Assembly: GCA_021647145.1 (NCBI GenBank)
Contig: JAKIVF010000005.1
Location: 1 to 57,385 of the forward strand
From: Methylococcaceae bacterium
Lineage (GTDB): Bacteria > Pseudomonadota > Gammaproteobacteria > Methylococcales > Methylomonadaceae
Length of the DNA: 57,385 nucleotides
Direction of reading: 5' to 3'
Both the position numbers and the translations under genes were made by a program. The notes beneath the pieces were generated by a model. The model was not told the origin of the DNA. It searched no databases and was given only the letters and a program-made list of their open reading frames with translations. Below are positions 1 to 8,970 of the stretch, in pieces; positions within the stretch are counted from its first letter, which is position 1, and each line of letters starts with the position of its first letter.

Positions 1-1
1 A

Positions 2-100
2 ATGCAATATGATGGCAATATTTCAGCTGCAGCACGAGCTTTAAAAATGCACAGAAGAACCTTACAAAGGAAGCTAGATAAGCGCCCAGTTAAGGAATGA
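2..100 (+). CDS. ActR/PrrA/RegA-type response regulator, C-terminal end only
   Basis: The window opens inside a plus-strand reading frame of 32 codons ending in TGA at 98-100. The residues end in NISAAARALKMHRRTLQRKL followed by DKRPVKE. This is the Fis-like helix-turn-helix tail of the ActR/PrrA/RegA/RoxR redox response regulators, whose C-terminus is nearly invariant (AARxLxMHRRTLQRKLxKRPV). The receiver domain and the partner sensor kinase would lie to the left, outside the window. The family controls respiration and redox-balance genes with a membrane histidine kinase; the target genes here are unknown. The identification rests on this short but very characteristic tail. Confidence 0.82.
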   Translation: MQYDGNISAAARALKMHRRTLQRKLDKRPVKE

Positions 101-168
101 GAAGTTCAAACACCGCCCAAGCATAACTGGCAGTGATGCAGTAAGTAGACCCTGAAAAAGAATAAGAA

Positions 169-990
169 TTAACTAACGCCCCTTTTTTCTTTCTTAAACT
201 TTATTTTAGCTTCATCCCAAAAAGCATCTAATTCTTGTAACTTACATTCACGTAAACTACGTCCAGCTTCATCAACTTTCTGTTCAATATAATTGAAGCG
301 TTTACTAAATTTTCTAGTCGCTTCTTTGAGTGCTATTTCAGGATTTACTTTTAGGTGTCGAGCCAAATTAACCACAACCAATAACAAGTCACCAATTTCT
401 TCTTGAATATGAGGCTGATCACCCTCTACCCATGCTTCTTTAACTTCCTCCAACTCCTCTAGCACTTTATCAAAAACCGGCTCTTCATCAGGCCAATCAA
501 AACCATGATTTGCCGCCTTATCCTGAATTTTTTCACATTGAACTAAAGCAGGAAGATTGATAGCAACCCCAGATAAAACACTTTCCGTTTGATTTTCAGG
601 CTTATTTTTAGCTTTTCTTTCCTTTATCTTTGCGTCATCCCATGCTTGCTGGCGTTCTTCATCACTATTGTAAATAGCATCGCCATAAACATGAGGATGC
701 CTATGAATTAATTTTTCTGCTATAGCCTCAGCTACCTGTTCAAAATTAAACAAGCCTTGTTCTTCCGCTATTTGAGAATGAAAAACTACTTGTAACAAAA
801 GGTCACCTAATTCCTCTTTTAAATCATCTAGATCATTTCTTTCAATCGCATCGGCCACCTCATAGGCTTCCTCAATAGTGTAAGGAATAAGGCTATAAAA
901 GTCCTGTTTCAAATCCCATGGGCAACCTTTTTCTGGATGGCGTAAATGCGCCATGATAGACAATAACTTTTCTGTTTTAGATAAACTCAA
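169..990 (-). CDS. mazG: Nucleoside triphosphate pyrophosphohydrolase MazG
   Basis: The 273-residue protein has two MazG domains, the usual arrangement and length for the enterobacterial-type enzyme. The N-terminal domain carries GCPWD (residues 22-26), the EEAYE metal-binding stretch near 40-44 and EELGDLLLQ near 59-67. The C-terminal domain repeats the pattern as LEELEEVKEAW and EEIGDLLLVVV. MazG hydrolyses NTPs and dNTPs to the monophosphate plus pyrophosphate, cleaning up non-canonical nucleotides and, in E. coli, affecting ppGpp-linked survival. The frame opens with TTG at 990; its residues align well with the start of known MazG, so TTG is preferred, but an internal ATG at 954 is possible. 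It lies downstream of the PfkB-type kinase gene on the same strand with a 47-base gap. Confidence 0.92.
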   Translation of the reverse strand: MSLSKTEKLLSIMAHLRHPEKGCPWDLKQDFYSLIPYTIEEAYEVADAIERNDLDDLKEELGDLLLQVVFHSQIAEEQGLFNFEQVAEAIAEKLIHRHPHVYGDAIYNSDEERQQAWDDAKIKERKAKNKPENQTESVLSGVAINLPALVQCEKIQDKAANHGFDWPDEEPVFDKVLEELEEVKEAWVEGDQPHIQEEIGDLLLVVVNLARHLKVNPEIALKEATRKFSKRFNYIEQKVDEAGRSLRECKLQELDAFWDEAKIKFKKEKRGVS

Positions 991-1037
991 AATTTTAAAC
1001 GATTATACAACTTAGGAATGAGAATTTACATTTCAAT

Positions 1038-1970
1038 TTAAAAGGAGCTCCCAAAACAATCAGCATACCGACCTTTAAAAGTTTCCATAGTGAAGCTGTG
1101 ATTTTGAGTGCCATGATGCTCTATTTTTATAGACCCTAAAAGGGATGCAATTCGACCTGTTGTTTCCCAGTCCAACTCATTCATAATGCCATATATAAGA
1201 CCCGCTCGATAGGCATCACCGCACCCTGTCGGATCAGATAATTGTTTTGCTTTTGCTGAAGGGATTTCGATACATTTTCCATCAGTATAAACACTAGACC
1301 CCTCTCCCCCCTTTGTTACAATGAGTGCTTCAACTCGTTCTGCTAATTGCTTCAAGGTCAACCCCGTACGCTCTTGCATTAATTCTGATTCATAATCATT
1401 AAATGTTGCATAAGTCGCTAAATTTATTAGCTCTAATAACTCGTCACCATTAAACATCGGCATCCCCTGTCCCGGATCAAAAATAAAAGGGATACCCTGC
1501 TCAGCAAATTCTCTTGCATGTAATTGCATCCCTTCTTTTCCATCTGGAGAAACAATTCCAAGACTAAACTCCAAATCATCAGGTATCGAATTTTCATGTG
1601 ATGAGTTCATTGCGCCAGGGTGGAATGCAGTTATCTGATTATCATCTTCATCTGTTGTAATATATGCTTGTCCTGTATAGTGATCATCACAGGTTTTGAT
1701 ATATTCAGTCGATATTTGACAATGATTTAGCCACTGGGCATAGGGTTCAAAATCATGTCCTACTGAAGCCATAATGTTTGGGGACTCACCTAACAACTTT
1801 AAATTATAAGCAATATTTCCAGCACAACCTCCAAACTCTCGTCGAATCACGGGCACTAAGAAAGAAACATTTAACATGTGGACTTTTTCTGGCAATATAT
1901 GATTTTTAAATTTATCATGAAACACCATAATGGTATCGTAAGCCATTGACCCACAAATTAAAGCACTCAT
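1038..1970 (-). CDS. PfkB-family carbohydrate/adenosine kinase
   Basis: The 310-residue ribokinase-fold protein has both PfkB signatures. The N-terminal one is the GGCAGNIAYNL substrate-binding stretch near residue 47. The C-terminal one is DPTGCGDAYRAG near residue 246, containing the catalytic aspartate and anion hole. The family phosphorylates sugars or nucleosides with ATP. The closest remembered relatives are annotated as adenosine kinase or simply PfkB kinase, so the substrate is not certain. ATG at 1970 is preceded by a good ribosome-binding site (AGGAG). It is transcribed with dgkA upstream and mazG downstream, which would suit nucleoside salvage next to nucleotide clean-up, but that link is inference. 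Confidence 0.85.
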   Translation of the reverse strand: MSALICGSMAYDTIMVFHDKFKNHILPEKVHMLNVSFLVPVIRREFGGCAGNIAYNLKLLGESPNIMASVGHDFEPYAQWLNHCQISTEYIKTCDDHYTGQAYITTDEDDNQITAFHPGAMNSSHENSIPDDLEFSLGIVSPDGKEGMQLHAREFAEQGIPFIFDPGQGMPMFNGDELLELINLATYATFNDYESELMQERTGLTLKQLAERVEALIVTKGGEGSSVYTDGKCIEIPSAKAKQLSDPTGCGDAYRAGLIYGIMNELDWETTGRIASLLGSIKIEHHGTQNHSFTMETFKGRYADCFGSSF

Positions 1971-1993
1971 TTTTTCTCCTCTATTAAACTATA

Positions 1994-2353
1994 CTAAAAT
2001 AAAATAAATATCCACGTTGCTACTGCTAGCATAATTGTCAACATAACCGCTGCCGACCCAATATCTTTAGCTCTTCCAGCCAGCTCATGGTATTCAACAC
2101 CCACTCTATCAACAATTGCCTCAATAGCAGAATTTAATAACTCAACAATCAGAATAAGTACAATCGATGCAATCAATAATACTATTTCTAATTTATTCTT
2201 TCCTAACCATGCCGCTAATGGTATAGAAACTAAAAAAACCAAGACCTCTTGTCTAAAAGCTTCCTCATGTGTCCATGCCGCCTTATATCCTGCAAAAGAA
2301 AACAAAATGGCATTGACAAACCGCTTTAATCCTTTTTCGTTATAATAGCTCAC
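1994..2353 (-). CDS. dgkA: Diacylglycerol kinase
   Basis: The protein has 119 residues and three membrane segments, the size and shape of prokaryotic DgkA. The diagnostic ELLNSAIEAIVDR stretch near residues 70-82 carries the metal- and ATP-binding acidic residues. DgkA phosphorylates diacylglycerol at the inner membrane to phosphatidic acid, recycling lipid left over from periplasmic glucan or envelope modification. The start is GTG at 2353 (rc of CAC), and the protein begins near the usual GLKR motif. It lies between gcvH and the PfkB kinase on the minus strand with short gaps, so the genes may be co-transcribed. Confidence 0.93.
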   Translation of the reverse strand: MSYYNEKGLKRFVNAILFSFAGYKAAWTHEEAFRQEVLVFLVSIPLAAWLGKNKLEIVLLIASIVLILIVELLNSAIEAIVDRVGVEYHELAGRAKDIGSAAVMLTIMLAVATWIFILF

Positions 2354-2383
2354 ACCAACAACCCTCTATAGTATATGGCCATT

Positions 2384-2767
2384 CTACTCGTCTATCATTT
2401 TCTGATACTCAGCAGCATCCATTAAAAGATCTAATTCGCTCAGTGTATCGGCTTTAATACAAAACAACCATGTTTCATAAGCATTATCATTGACTTGTTC
2501 TGGTGCATCTAACACCGTTTCATTGACAGAAACAACAGTTCCAGTTACTGGGCTGTATAAATCGGAGGCTGTTTTTACTGATTCAACAACGGCACATTGA
2601 CTACCAATCTGTAACTGTTTGCCAATTTCTGGTAGCTCTATATAAACTAAATCCCCTAATTCTTCTTGGGCAAAATCTGTGATACCAACACGAACAATAT
2701 TGTCGTCCTCCAATTTTGACCATTCATGAGATTTAGCATATTTTAGATTTTCAGGCATTATATTCAT
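2384..2767 (-). CDS. gcvH: Glycine cleavage system H protein
   Basis: The 127-residue lipoyl-carrier protein contains HEWSK near the N-terminus and VGITDFAQEELGDLVYIELP. The lipoylation site is in ESVKTASDLYSPVTG, with the lysine at residue 65. H protein shuttles the aminomethyl group between the P, T and L proteins during glycine oxidation. No gcvP or gcvT is adjacent, so this copy stands apart from the rest of the system; stand-alone gcvH-like genes can also serve as lipoyl relays for LipB/LipL-type pathways. ATG at 2767 and a second in-frame ATG at 2758 are both possible starts; homologues favour the shorter form (MPENLKY). Confidence 0.93.
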   Translation of the reverse strand: MNIMPENLKYAKSHEWSKLEDDNIVRVGITDFAQEELGDLVYIELPEIGKQLQIGSQCAVVESVKTASDLYSPVTGTVVSVNETVLDAPEQVNDNAYETWLFCIKADTLSELDLLMDAAEYQKMIDE

Positions 2768-2811
2768 TTACTTTTTCTCAACATCTAATTTTGGTTAAAA
2801 TAGGGCGAAAG

Positions 2812-2878
2812 ATTATACTTCGCGATCAGAAGCATAAAAGGGATCTCTATTCATCAATTGAATAGAGGTACTCAAATT
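2812..2878. repeat. Dispersed intergenic repeat, copy A (stem-loop)
   Basis: The stretch begins TTATACTTCGCGATCA and continues through AGAAGCATAAAAGGGA to a stem-loop in which CTCTATTCA (from 2834) pairs with TGAATAGAG around a TCAAT loop. Copy B at 21429-21476 shares the AGAAGCA..TAAAGGGA..TCTCTATT..GAGGTAC order, and a diverged copy C lies at 8870-8936. The first 16-18 bases recur alone near 8616, 22968 and 23318. All copies are intergenic. The family is not recognised. Confidence 0.6.
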
Positions 2879-2904
2879 CAACCACCCTATGATCAATTAT
2901 TTTT

Positions 2905-3924
2905 ATGATTCACTTTTGTATTACTTTCTTGGTTTTTTTAATTTCTACTTACCCAATCATTATTAATGCCTCAGAAACAAATGCTAATGATAACAGTCAA
3001 GAGTCTTTAGAATTTATAAATGATCACCCAATTCTTTATATCACTGAAGAAACACAGAAAATTTCTGGGTTAAAAACACTCAAAGCCATAGAAGTTGATT
3101 TTAATCCTGAAATCATTTCCTATGGAAAAGCGATCAGTATAAGCCCTCTACTCAAAATTAGAAATAACTACTTTTCTTCACTTATTTTACAAAATGACTT
3201 AAAAGTACGTCTATCTCAAATGAATAAAAATATTTCACGTTCACGAGAATTGCATCAAAATGAAATTGTCTCAACAAGAAAACTGCAAAAGCAATTGTCT
3301 CAATGGCATTCTGAAAAAGCCCTTTATGATAAAAACACCTATCAGACCCAGCTAATGCTTACCACAAGTAAATTAAAATGGGGTGAGCTATTAACAAAAT
3401 GGGCGACTAAAAAAAAATCACCTCATTTTGATAGGTTAATAAGTGGAAAATCTACTTTATTAAAAATCACAATGCCTGCTAATAAAATATTACCTCCTGA
3501 AATTAATACAATTCACATCAGTCCCTCGGGAAACAGAAACTCAGCAGTTAAAGCGATATTTATTAATACCTTAGCATCTATAGATAATTTTTCCCAAGGA
3601 CATCAATATATTTTCTTAAGTAACAACTCTCATATTAAAACTGGGATGAATTTTACCGCATGGTTACCTCAGAAAAAGCAAAATCAAAAGGGGGTTATTA
3701 TTCCTGACTCGTCTCTTGTCTGGCACCTTGGACAATCTTTTGTTTTCATAAAAACTGATGAGGAACACTTTGAACATCGAAATATTTCCCATCCTATAAA
3801 AACTATCAATGGCTATTATATTGGTAATCAGATCAATAAAGGAGAAAGCATTGTCACTAAGGGAGCTCAAATGCTTTTGTCTTATGAATTTAAATCAGAA
3901 ATTCCAGGTGATGATGACGACTAA
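2905..3924 (+). CDS. RND-type efflux periplasmic adaptor (HlyD/CusB-like), orphan
   Basis: The 339-residue protein has an N-terminal hydrophobic segment (about 4-22) followed by a polar chain, as for a secreted periplasmic protein. The centre (about 85-165) is predicted helical hairpin. The C-terminal part carries VIIPDSSLVWHLGQSFVFIK and ends in an EFKSEIPGDDDD-like acidic tail. That tail and the preceding GESIVTKGAQMLLS pattern are typical of RND/HME membrane-fusion proteins. Such adaptors join an inner-membrane RND pump to an outer-membrane channel. Here no pump or channel gene follows; the next gene is convergent. Sequence is lysine- and asparagine-rich and diverged from the family. Function is assigned at family level only. 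Confidence 0.7.
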   Translation: MIHFCITFLVFLISTYPIIINASETNANDNSQESLEFINDHPILYITEETQKISGLKTLKAIEVDFNPEIISYGKAISISPLLKIRNNYFSSLILQNDLKVRLSQMNKNISRSRELHQNEIVSTRKLQKQLSQWHSEKALYDKNTYQTQLMLTTSKLKWGELLTKWATKKKSPHFDRLISGKSTLLKITMPANKILPPEINTIHISPSGNRNSAVKAIFINTLASIDNFSQGHQYIFLSNNSHIKTGMNFTAWLPQKKQNQKGVIIPDSSLVWHLGQSFVFIKTDEEHFEHRNISHPIKTINGYYIGNQINKGESIVTKGAQMLLSYEFKSEIPGDDDD

Positions 3925-3938
3925 AAGAGACTAGGGTT

Positions 3939-6749
3939 TTAAGCTTTTTCTACTGGCGTGAATTTTTTTATAAACGCTTCAACTTTCTCTACCGAAAGTG
4001 GCTTGCTAAATAAATATCCTTGAGCATAATCACACTTGTTTTTAAGTAGAAATTTTACTTGTTCTTCAGTTTCCACACCCTCCGCAATAACTTCCATATT
4101 CATATTATGAGCCATTGCAATAACAGCCTGCACTATACTTGCATCATCTAAATTATTTGTAACATTAGCAATGAAAGATTTATCAATTTTCAGTTTATCA
4201 ATCGGTAGTTTTTTTAAATATTCAAAAGAAGAATATCCCGTCCCAAAGTCATCAATTGCTATAGAAACACCCACTGCTTTCAATTCTTCCATCACCTCAA
4301 CAACAAGATTTATATCCTGAATTATCATACTTTCAGTAATTTCCAGTTGCAATAAATTTCCATCAATATTATGTAGTTCTATCTCTTCAATTATCATGCT
4401 AACCAAGTCTTTCTGTGCAAACTGGCGTGCAGAAATATTAATCGCTATTTTAATTAATGGTAGCTCCTTATCTTTCCATAGCTTAAGTTGTTGACAGACT
4501 TCTTTTACTATCCATTGCCCCATAGGCACTATCAAACCAGATTCTTCTGCCAAAAATATAAATTGATCAGGACTAAGTATTCCTTTTTTTGAATGTTTCC
4601 ATCTAATTAAAGCCTCCATCCCCGACATTCGGCTACTGGAAAGACTAACCTGAGGCTGAAAAAAAACCTCAAATTCATTATTTTTTAATGCCTGTCGCAA
4701 CTCGGTTTCTAATAACAATCTTTCTTTGGCTTCAGTTTCAAGACTTTGAGAATAAAAACAGAAATTATTACGGCCACTCTCCTTAACGTTATACATTGCC
4801 GCATCCGCTTTTTCTAACAAAATATTAACATCTTCACCATCATCTGGAAACAAGCTAATACCAATACTAGGGGTCACAAATACTTGCTGATTGTTGAGTG
4901 TGTATGGCTGAGACAAGCTATATTTAATTTTTTCTACTACATAAGATACATCAGATGAAGACCCCATTTTATCCAACATGATAATAAACTCATCTCCCCC
5001 CCAGCGTGAAATCGTATCTGAATCTCTAGCCCAATTACTCAACCGGTTAGCAACTTCCTGTAATAAAAAATCACCACTGGTATGCCCCATCGCATCATTA
5101 ATCTTTTTAAAACCATCCAGATCAATAAATAAAACAGCAAACCCCATACTTTCACGAGTTGCATTCTTAATTGCTTGCTCCATTAATCCCTGTAGTAAAG
5201 ACCGGTTAGGTAACCCAGTTAAGGCATCATGCGCAGCTGTAAAAGCATTTTGTCTGCTTATATTATTTATTTCTGTTAAATCACTCAGGGCAAAAACAGT
5301 CCCATCCAGCAAACCACTTTCTTCATAAACCAATTGGCTAGAAAAACGAACAGCATATTCTTCATCATATCGGTTCTTAATAAGCTGAACCTCTACACTT
5401 GTCTCTTTGTCATTGTTAGCTAATGCTTTACTACCCACAAACGTCTGCTCATCTTGCTCTATAATGTCATAAAGTTCCGAAAATGGAGATGATTTAACTT
5501 CCGAAAGAGTACATGCAAACATTTTCTCAGCAGCAGGGTTCATATATTCAACTTCTCCTTTCTTATTTGTCACAATAACCGATTCCTCTATTGCCTTCAG
5601 AATTGCACTTGCATTTTCATGCTCCTTGAATAAGGAGAGATTTAATTGTTTCAATTTCCGCAAACTCCACAGCGGATAGCTAAGTATAAGACAAAGTAGT
5701 GTAGATAAAGGTGCAAACCAAAGCTGAAAAACACTAAGTAAAAGAAAACTACTTATACATGTGAGAACTAAAAAACCTAGTGTCAAAACTAGTGTCATTC
5801 CTAGCTTACAGAGCCTATAAGTCAACACGGGAATAACAATCAACAACAGGGATATTAACCAATATCCAGGCCACTTTAAAGGAACGATAACTGCCTCTGT
5901 GTAAAGGACATTCAAAGCATTTGCATGGAATTCTACTCCCGACATTAAACGGGATTCTCTTGCTCCTGGTGTTGCGAGGCTAGCCCCTAATCCAGGGGCA
6001 GTCACACCCACTAAGACCACTTTCCCTTTTAATCGTTGACGAACTTTTGCATCCAGCAACACGTCTGCATATGAAACCACCTGAAACTGACCGGGAGGAT
6101 TAGAAAAAGCAACAAATATTCTATTTTCCTTCTCAAATTTAAGAGCTTTTGAATCTCCTACTGTCTTTCGATAGAGAGCTATTGCCATTGATGGAAGCAT
6201 CTCTCCATTATTAAGCATGATGTTTAAATCAAACTGTCGGATAACACCTTGATCATCAAAAACCATATTTACATGCGACAATATAGCCGCATCCATTATG
6301 TGCTCTAAGGTTTTTGTATTGACAATACTATCTTCCTCTATATTGGTTAAAACAGGTAAAACAACTCGTCCATTCCTTTTAATAGCTTCTAAAAGTTGCT
6401 TATCATCATTTGGCTTCAAAAGATCAGGTTCCATAAATAAAATATCAAACCCTATTGCTGCTACATCAGTTTTTGTGAGTTGATCTAAAAAACGTGCATG
6501 AACAGCACGTGACCACGGCCAACGACCAAGCTTTTGAAGACTATTATCATCTATCGCCACGATGACGATATTATCATCCACAGGAACTTTTATTAATGAT
6601 GATTCAAAATCGTAAATCAGGTTATCCCACTGCTGTAGAACTTTAGATTGATGCAAAAATATTGACAAACCAACCAGCAAAACAGCCAAGCCTAAATCAA
6701 AAAACAGTTGATTTATCCTCGAAGACTTAACCCTTCTTAAACCTTTCAT
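3939..6749 (-). CDS. CHASE2-PAS-GGDEF-EAL cyclic-di-GMP signalling protein
   Basis: The protein is about 936 residues from the ATG at 6749. One N-terminal membrane helix leads into an extracytoplasmic CHASE2 sensor (VIVAIDDNSLQKLGRWPWSR, then GFDILFMEPD). Three membrane helices follow (about 300-370), then a PAS domain (about 385-500), a GGDEF domain with intact WGGDEF, and an EAL domain with intact EALIRW, DDFGTGYSS and QGYLFSKP. Both catalytic signatures are kept, so it could make or hydrolyse c-di-GMP. The frame extends to a TTG at 6794, but the ATG at 6749 overlaps the upstream stop as TAATG, which suits translational coupling with the LysM/FecR gene. CHASE2 proteins often accompany FecR-domain secreted proteins, suggesting one sensory unit. 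Confidence 0.9.
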   Translation of the reverse strand: MKGLRRVKSSRINQLFFDLGLAVLLVGLSIFLHQSKVLQQWDNLIYDFESSLIKVPVDDNIVIVAIDDNSLQKLGRWPWSRAVHARFLDQLTKTDVAAIGFDILFMEPDLLKPNDDKQLLEAIKRNGRVVLPVLTNIEEDSIVNTKTLEHIMDAAILSHVNMVFDDQGVIRQFDLNIMLNNGEMLPSMAIALYRKTVGDSKALKFEKENRIFVAFSNPPGQFQVVSYADVLLDAKVRQRLKGKVVLVGVTAPGLGASLATPGARESRLMSGVEFHANALNVLYTEAVIVPLKWPGYWLISLLLIVIPVLTYRLCKLGMTLVLTLGFLVLTCISSFLLLSVFQLWFAPLSTLLCLILSYPLWSLRKLKQLNLSLFKEHENASAILKAIEESVIVTNKKGEVEYMNPAAEKMFACTLSEVKSSPFSELYDIIEQDEQTFVGSKALANNDKETSVEVQLIKNRYDEEYAVRFSSQLVYEESGLLDGTVFALSDLTEINNISRQNAFTAAHDALTGLPNRSLLQGLMEQAIKNATRESMGFAVLFIDLDGFKKINDAMGHTSGDFLLQEVANRLSNWARDSDTISRWGGDEFIIMLDKMGSSSDVSYVVEKIKYSLSQPYTLNNQQVFVTPSIGISLFPDDGEDVNILLEKADAAMYNVKESGRNNFCFYSQSLETEAKERLLLETELRQALKNNEFEVFFQPQVSLSSSRMSGMEALIRWKHSKKGILSPDQFIFLAEESGLIVPMGQWIVKEVCQQLKLWKDKELPLIKIAINISARQFAQKDLVSMIIEEIELHNIDGNLLQLEITESMIIQDINLVVEVMEELKAVGVSIAIDDFGTGYSSFEYLKKLPIDKLKIDKSFIANVTNNLDDASIVQAVIAMAHNMNMEVIAEGVETEEQVKFLLKNKCDYAQGYLFSKPLSVEKVEAFIKKFTPVEKA

Positions 6750-8377
6750 TAAAGTGCTATTAATACCAGCAATGGTAGCAAAGTTAACAACCAATAATAA
6801 TCGTAAGGTACGTTTAAGCTTTGCGGTTTAGAAAATGGCCCAATAAATCCATCTGAATCGATTGTTCTTATCCGAATGAAATATTCTCCCCCCGAAGGTC
6901 TTGGGATTTTCAATCTAGGCTCCTTTATCTGCTTATCGACTAACAATTCACTAAAAGATTCATCTTCTGCTATTTGAAAATGATAGGTTTGACCCGGTAA
7001 TCCAGTTCGTGAACGAATAACCAAAGAATCATCCGAAATATCTGGTGCTTCTATATCTGGCGCAGGTTTTATACGACGAAACATTTGTCCCTCACTAAAA
7101 GGTCCATCCCCTTCTTGATCAGTAGCAGCTACTCGCCAAAAGTATTTCCCTACTTTCATTTTGTCATCTATAACAAGTTCCGACTGATCAACGTCTTGTC
7201 TATCAACCAATAAATTATCAAAATTATGATCTTTAGCAATTTGAAAGTGATATTTTTTAATACTTTTTTGCTTTGCCCAGCTAAATTCAACATTTTCGTC
7301 TATTAAAAAACCTTGGCCTACATTAGGTAATGATAAAAAAGGAGATTCCGGTTGCGCATTAATTGAGAATTCAAGCTGCGAATTAAGCCCCTCTAACTGC
7401 TGTATATCAATAGCTCGAACACGAATATGATAGTCACCATCTGGCAAATCTGGACCCCGAATAGCCGATGAATCAATCCTTTTGTCAAATATTAGATCCT
7501 GAAACTTTGAAGTTTTAGCGATTTGAACCCGATAACCTTGTCCTTGTTCAAGAGTAGGCATAGTAAACTGAATAGGGACTTGGTTAAACGTTTTAGATAT
7601 TTGACTTACATCTGGCGCAGGCAATAATTTTACAGGCGGTTTTGGTTCTTGTCCTTTTACTGATACAGATCCAAAACCAGTGGTAATGGAACTGCTGAGT
7701 TTTATTCCTTTTACATCGACTTTACCCTCGACGACTTCTGTTCGAGACTCATCTTTACCTTGCTCTGCACTTACCCTATAATCAGTCCCCCTAACTGATG
7801 TCACAGTCGCTCTTGTTTTAACCTTAAATCTCCTTAATTCACTCTTATTAGGAACAACCTGGGTTTCCATCCTGCCCGCTTCGAGTGATAATTGAGAGTC
7901 TGACAAGCCTGTATTCTCAAAAACGGATAAATAATCTATTTTCAATCGACTGTTTTCCTGTAAAAGAATTTTGGTTCCATCTAAAAATGCCAGAACCAGA
8001 GAACTATCTTCCCCGGTTACAACCGTATCTCCTTGAAGAACAATTGCTCTGGCTTTTAATGGACTTGGCTTATCACCGTTCTCGTCTATAATTTGTGCTG
8101 TTCCTCGTAAATTTTGTACCTGAAGTAGCGAAGGAAACTGTCTTATCCATTTTTCTGGGATTCTAATTTTCATTCCTTGCTGGAGATGCATAGGGTTAAC
8201 TATCTTATTTAAGGTCTGAACACGTGTCACGAAAGAACTATCAATTAAATAATCGCTCGTAATATCCCATAAATTATCGCCTTCCTCCACCGTATAAACC
8301 CAGTCTTTTGCATGGACAGAGAAAATACCACTAATCAGCGTTAAAATGAGTAAAAGCTTATGAATATTCATACACAT
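6749..8377 (-). CDS. Secreted LysM and FecR-domain protein
   Basis: The 542-residue protein starts with a signal peptide (about 1-23, ending VHA). A LysM peptidoglycan-binding module follows (about 27-74, YTVEEGDNLWDITSDYL and LQQGMKIRIP). A FecR-like domain spans about 95-220, including GDTVVTGEDSSLVLAFLDGT and TSVRGTDYRVS. The rest is three fibronectin-III-like repeats of the pattern YHFQIA...FxxLLVD, and a hydrophobic C-terminal helix ends the chain. This suggests an envelope protein held at peptidoglycan and perhaps the membrane. It precedes and overlaps the CHASE2 gene. A sensory or ligand-presenting role for that receptor is inferred from this pairing. Two in-frame ATGs (8377, 8371) are close together. 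Confidence 0.82.
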   Translation of the reverse strand: MCMNIHKLLLILTLISGIFSVHAKDWVYTVEEGDNLWDITSDYLIDSSFVTRVQTLNKIVNPMHLQQGMKIRIPEKWIRQFPSLLQVQNLRGTAQIIDENGDKPSPLKARAIVLQGDTVVTGEDSSLVLAFLDGTKILLQENSRLKIDYLSVFENTGLSDSQLSLEAGRMETQVVPNKSELRRFKVKTRATVTSVRGTDYRVSAEQGKDESRTEVVEGKVDVKGIKLSSSITTGFGSVSVKGQEPKPPVKLLPAPDVSQISKTFNQVPIQFTMPTLEQGQGYRVQIAKTSKFQDLIFDKRIDSSAIRGPDLPDGDYHIRVRAIDIQQLEGLNSQLEFSINAQPESPFLSLPNVGQGFLIDENVEFSWAKQKSIKKYHFQIAKDHNFDNLLVDRQDVDQSELVIDDKMKVGKYFWRVAATDQEGDGPFSEGQMFRRIKPAPDIEAPDISDDSLVIRSRTGLPGQTYHFQIAEDESFSELLVDKQIKEPRLKIPRPSGGEYFIRIRTIDSDGFIGPFSKPQSLNVPYDYYWLLTLLPLLVLIAL

Positions 8378-8970
8378 ATATTATTATTTTAGTCGTCCGT
8401 ACATTTTAGCACCTTGTTGTATATTCTCGTTCAATCTTAAAATTACATTTTCTCTTTCCGCTCAACAACTAAGGCCGATAAATAAAAAAATTTAACAGTT
8501 CTTATGTGTTTTAGTATAGGAAAGTTGTCGAAATTTTTTCTTACAAGTTCCTTTGCTCATAGAATATTTTTATCTGTAAAGATAATTTAAAAACACTCTT
8601 TACATTAATGTTATCTATACTTCATGCGGTCATGGGAGCAGATTTTAAAACTCCCCCTATGCTAGCAAAAAATCATCATACAAAATAAAGACATAACAAA
8701 AGCTGAATGGCTGCTTATAATTATAAATTTGTACTATAAACCAAAATAAATTAGTTGAGAACGGAATTATTTAGGATAAACTGTTATCCTTACCAATTTG
8801 GATATAAAGAGGTTGATTTATCTTCTTCGTTTTTCTATCCTAACAATGCTTTGTTAACTATATAACCAAAGGACACCCTTAATTAATTGATAAATGGAAC
8901 AATTGAGTCCAAAATTAATAGAGGTGCCCTAAAAACTAATTACGCTAACACCACTAAAATAGAGGACAAA
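8378..8970. other. 593-base intergenic stretch with repeat remnants
   Basis: No convincing gene is seen. The stretch contains the short repeat CTATACTTCATGCGGTCA at 8615-8632 followed by a GGGAG/CTCCC inverted repeat (8634-8656), and a diverged copy of the longer dispersed repeat at 8870-8936. A frame upstream of the EF-hand gene runs through it from 8887 but has no ribosome-binding site or signal peptide at its start. Confidence 0.5.
8870..8936. repeat. Dispersed intergenic repeat, diverged copy C
   Basis: AAAGGACACCCTTAATTAATTGATAAATGG resembles copy B (AAAGGGAGTCTCTATTAATTGATGAATGG), and AATAGAGGTGCCCTAAAA at 8919-8936 resembles its right end GGAGGTACCCTAAA. The two halves are separated by about 19 extra bases, so this copy is decayed. 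It ends about 35 bases before the EF-hand gene's start codon. Confidence 0.45.

Noticed and set aside
151..160. CCTGAAAAAG near the left edge, matching the IS5-type end at 56910
   Set aside because: Only ten bases agree and the flanks differ, so it is not evidence of an IS end.
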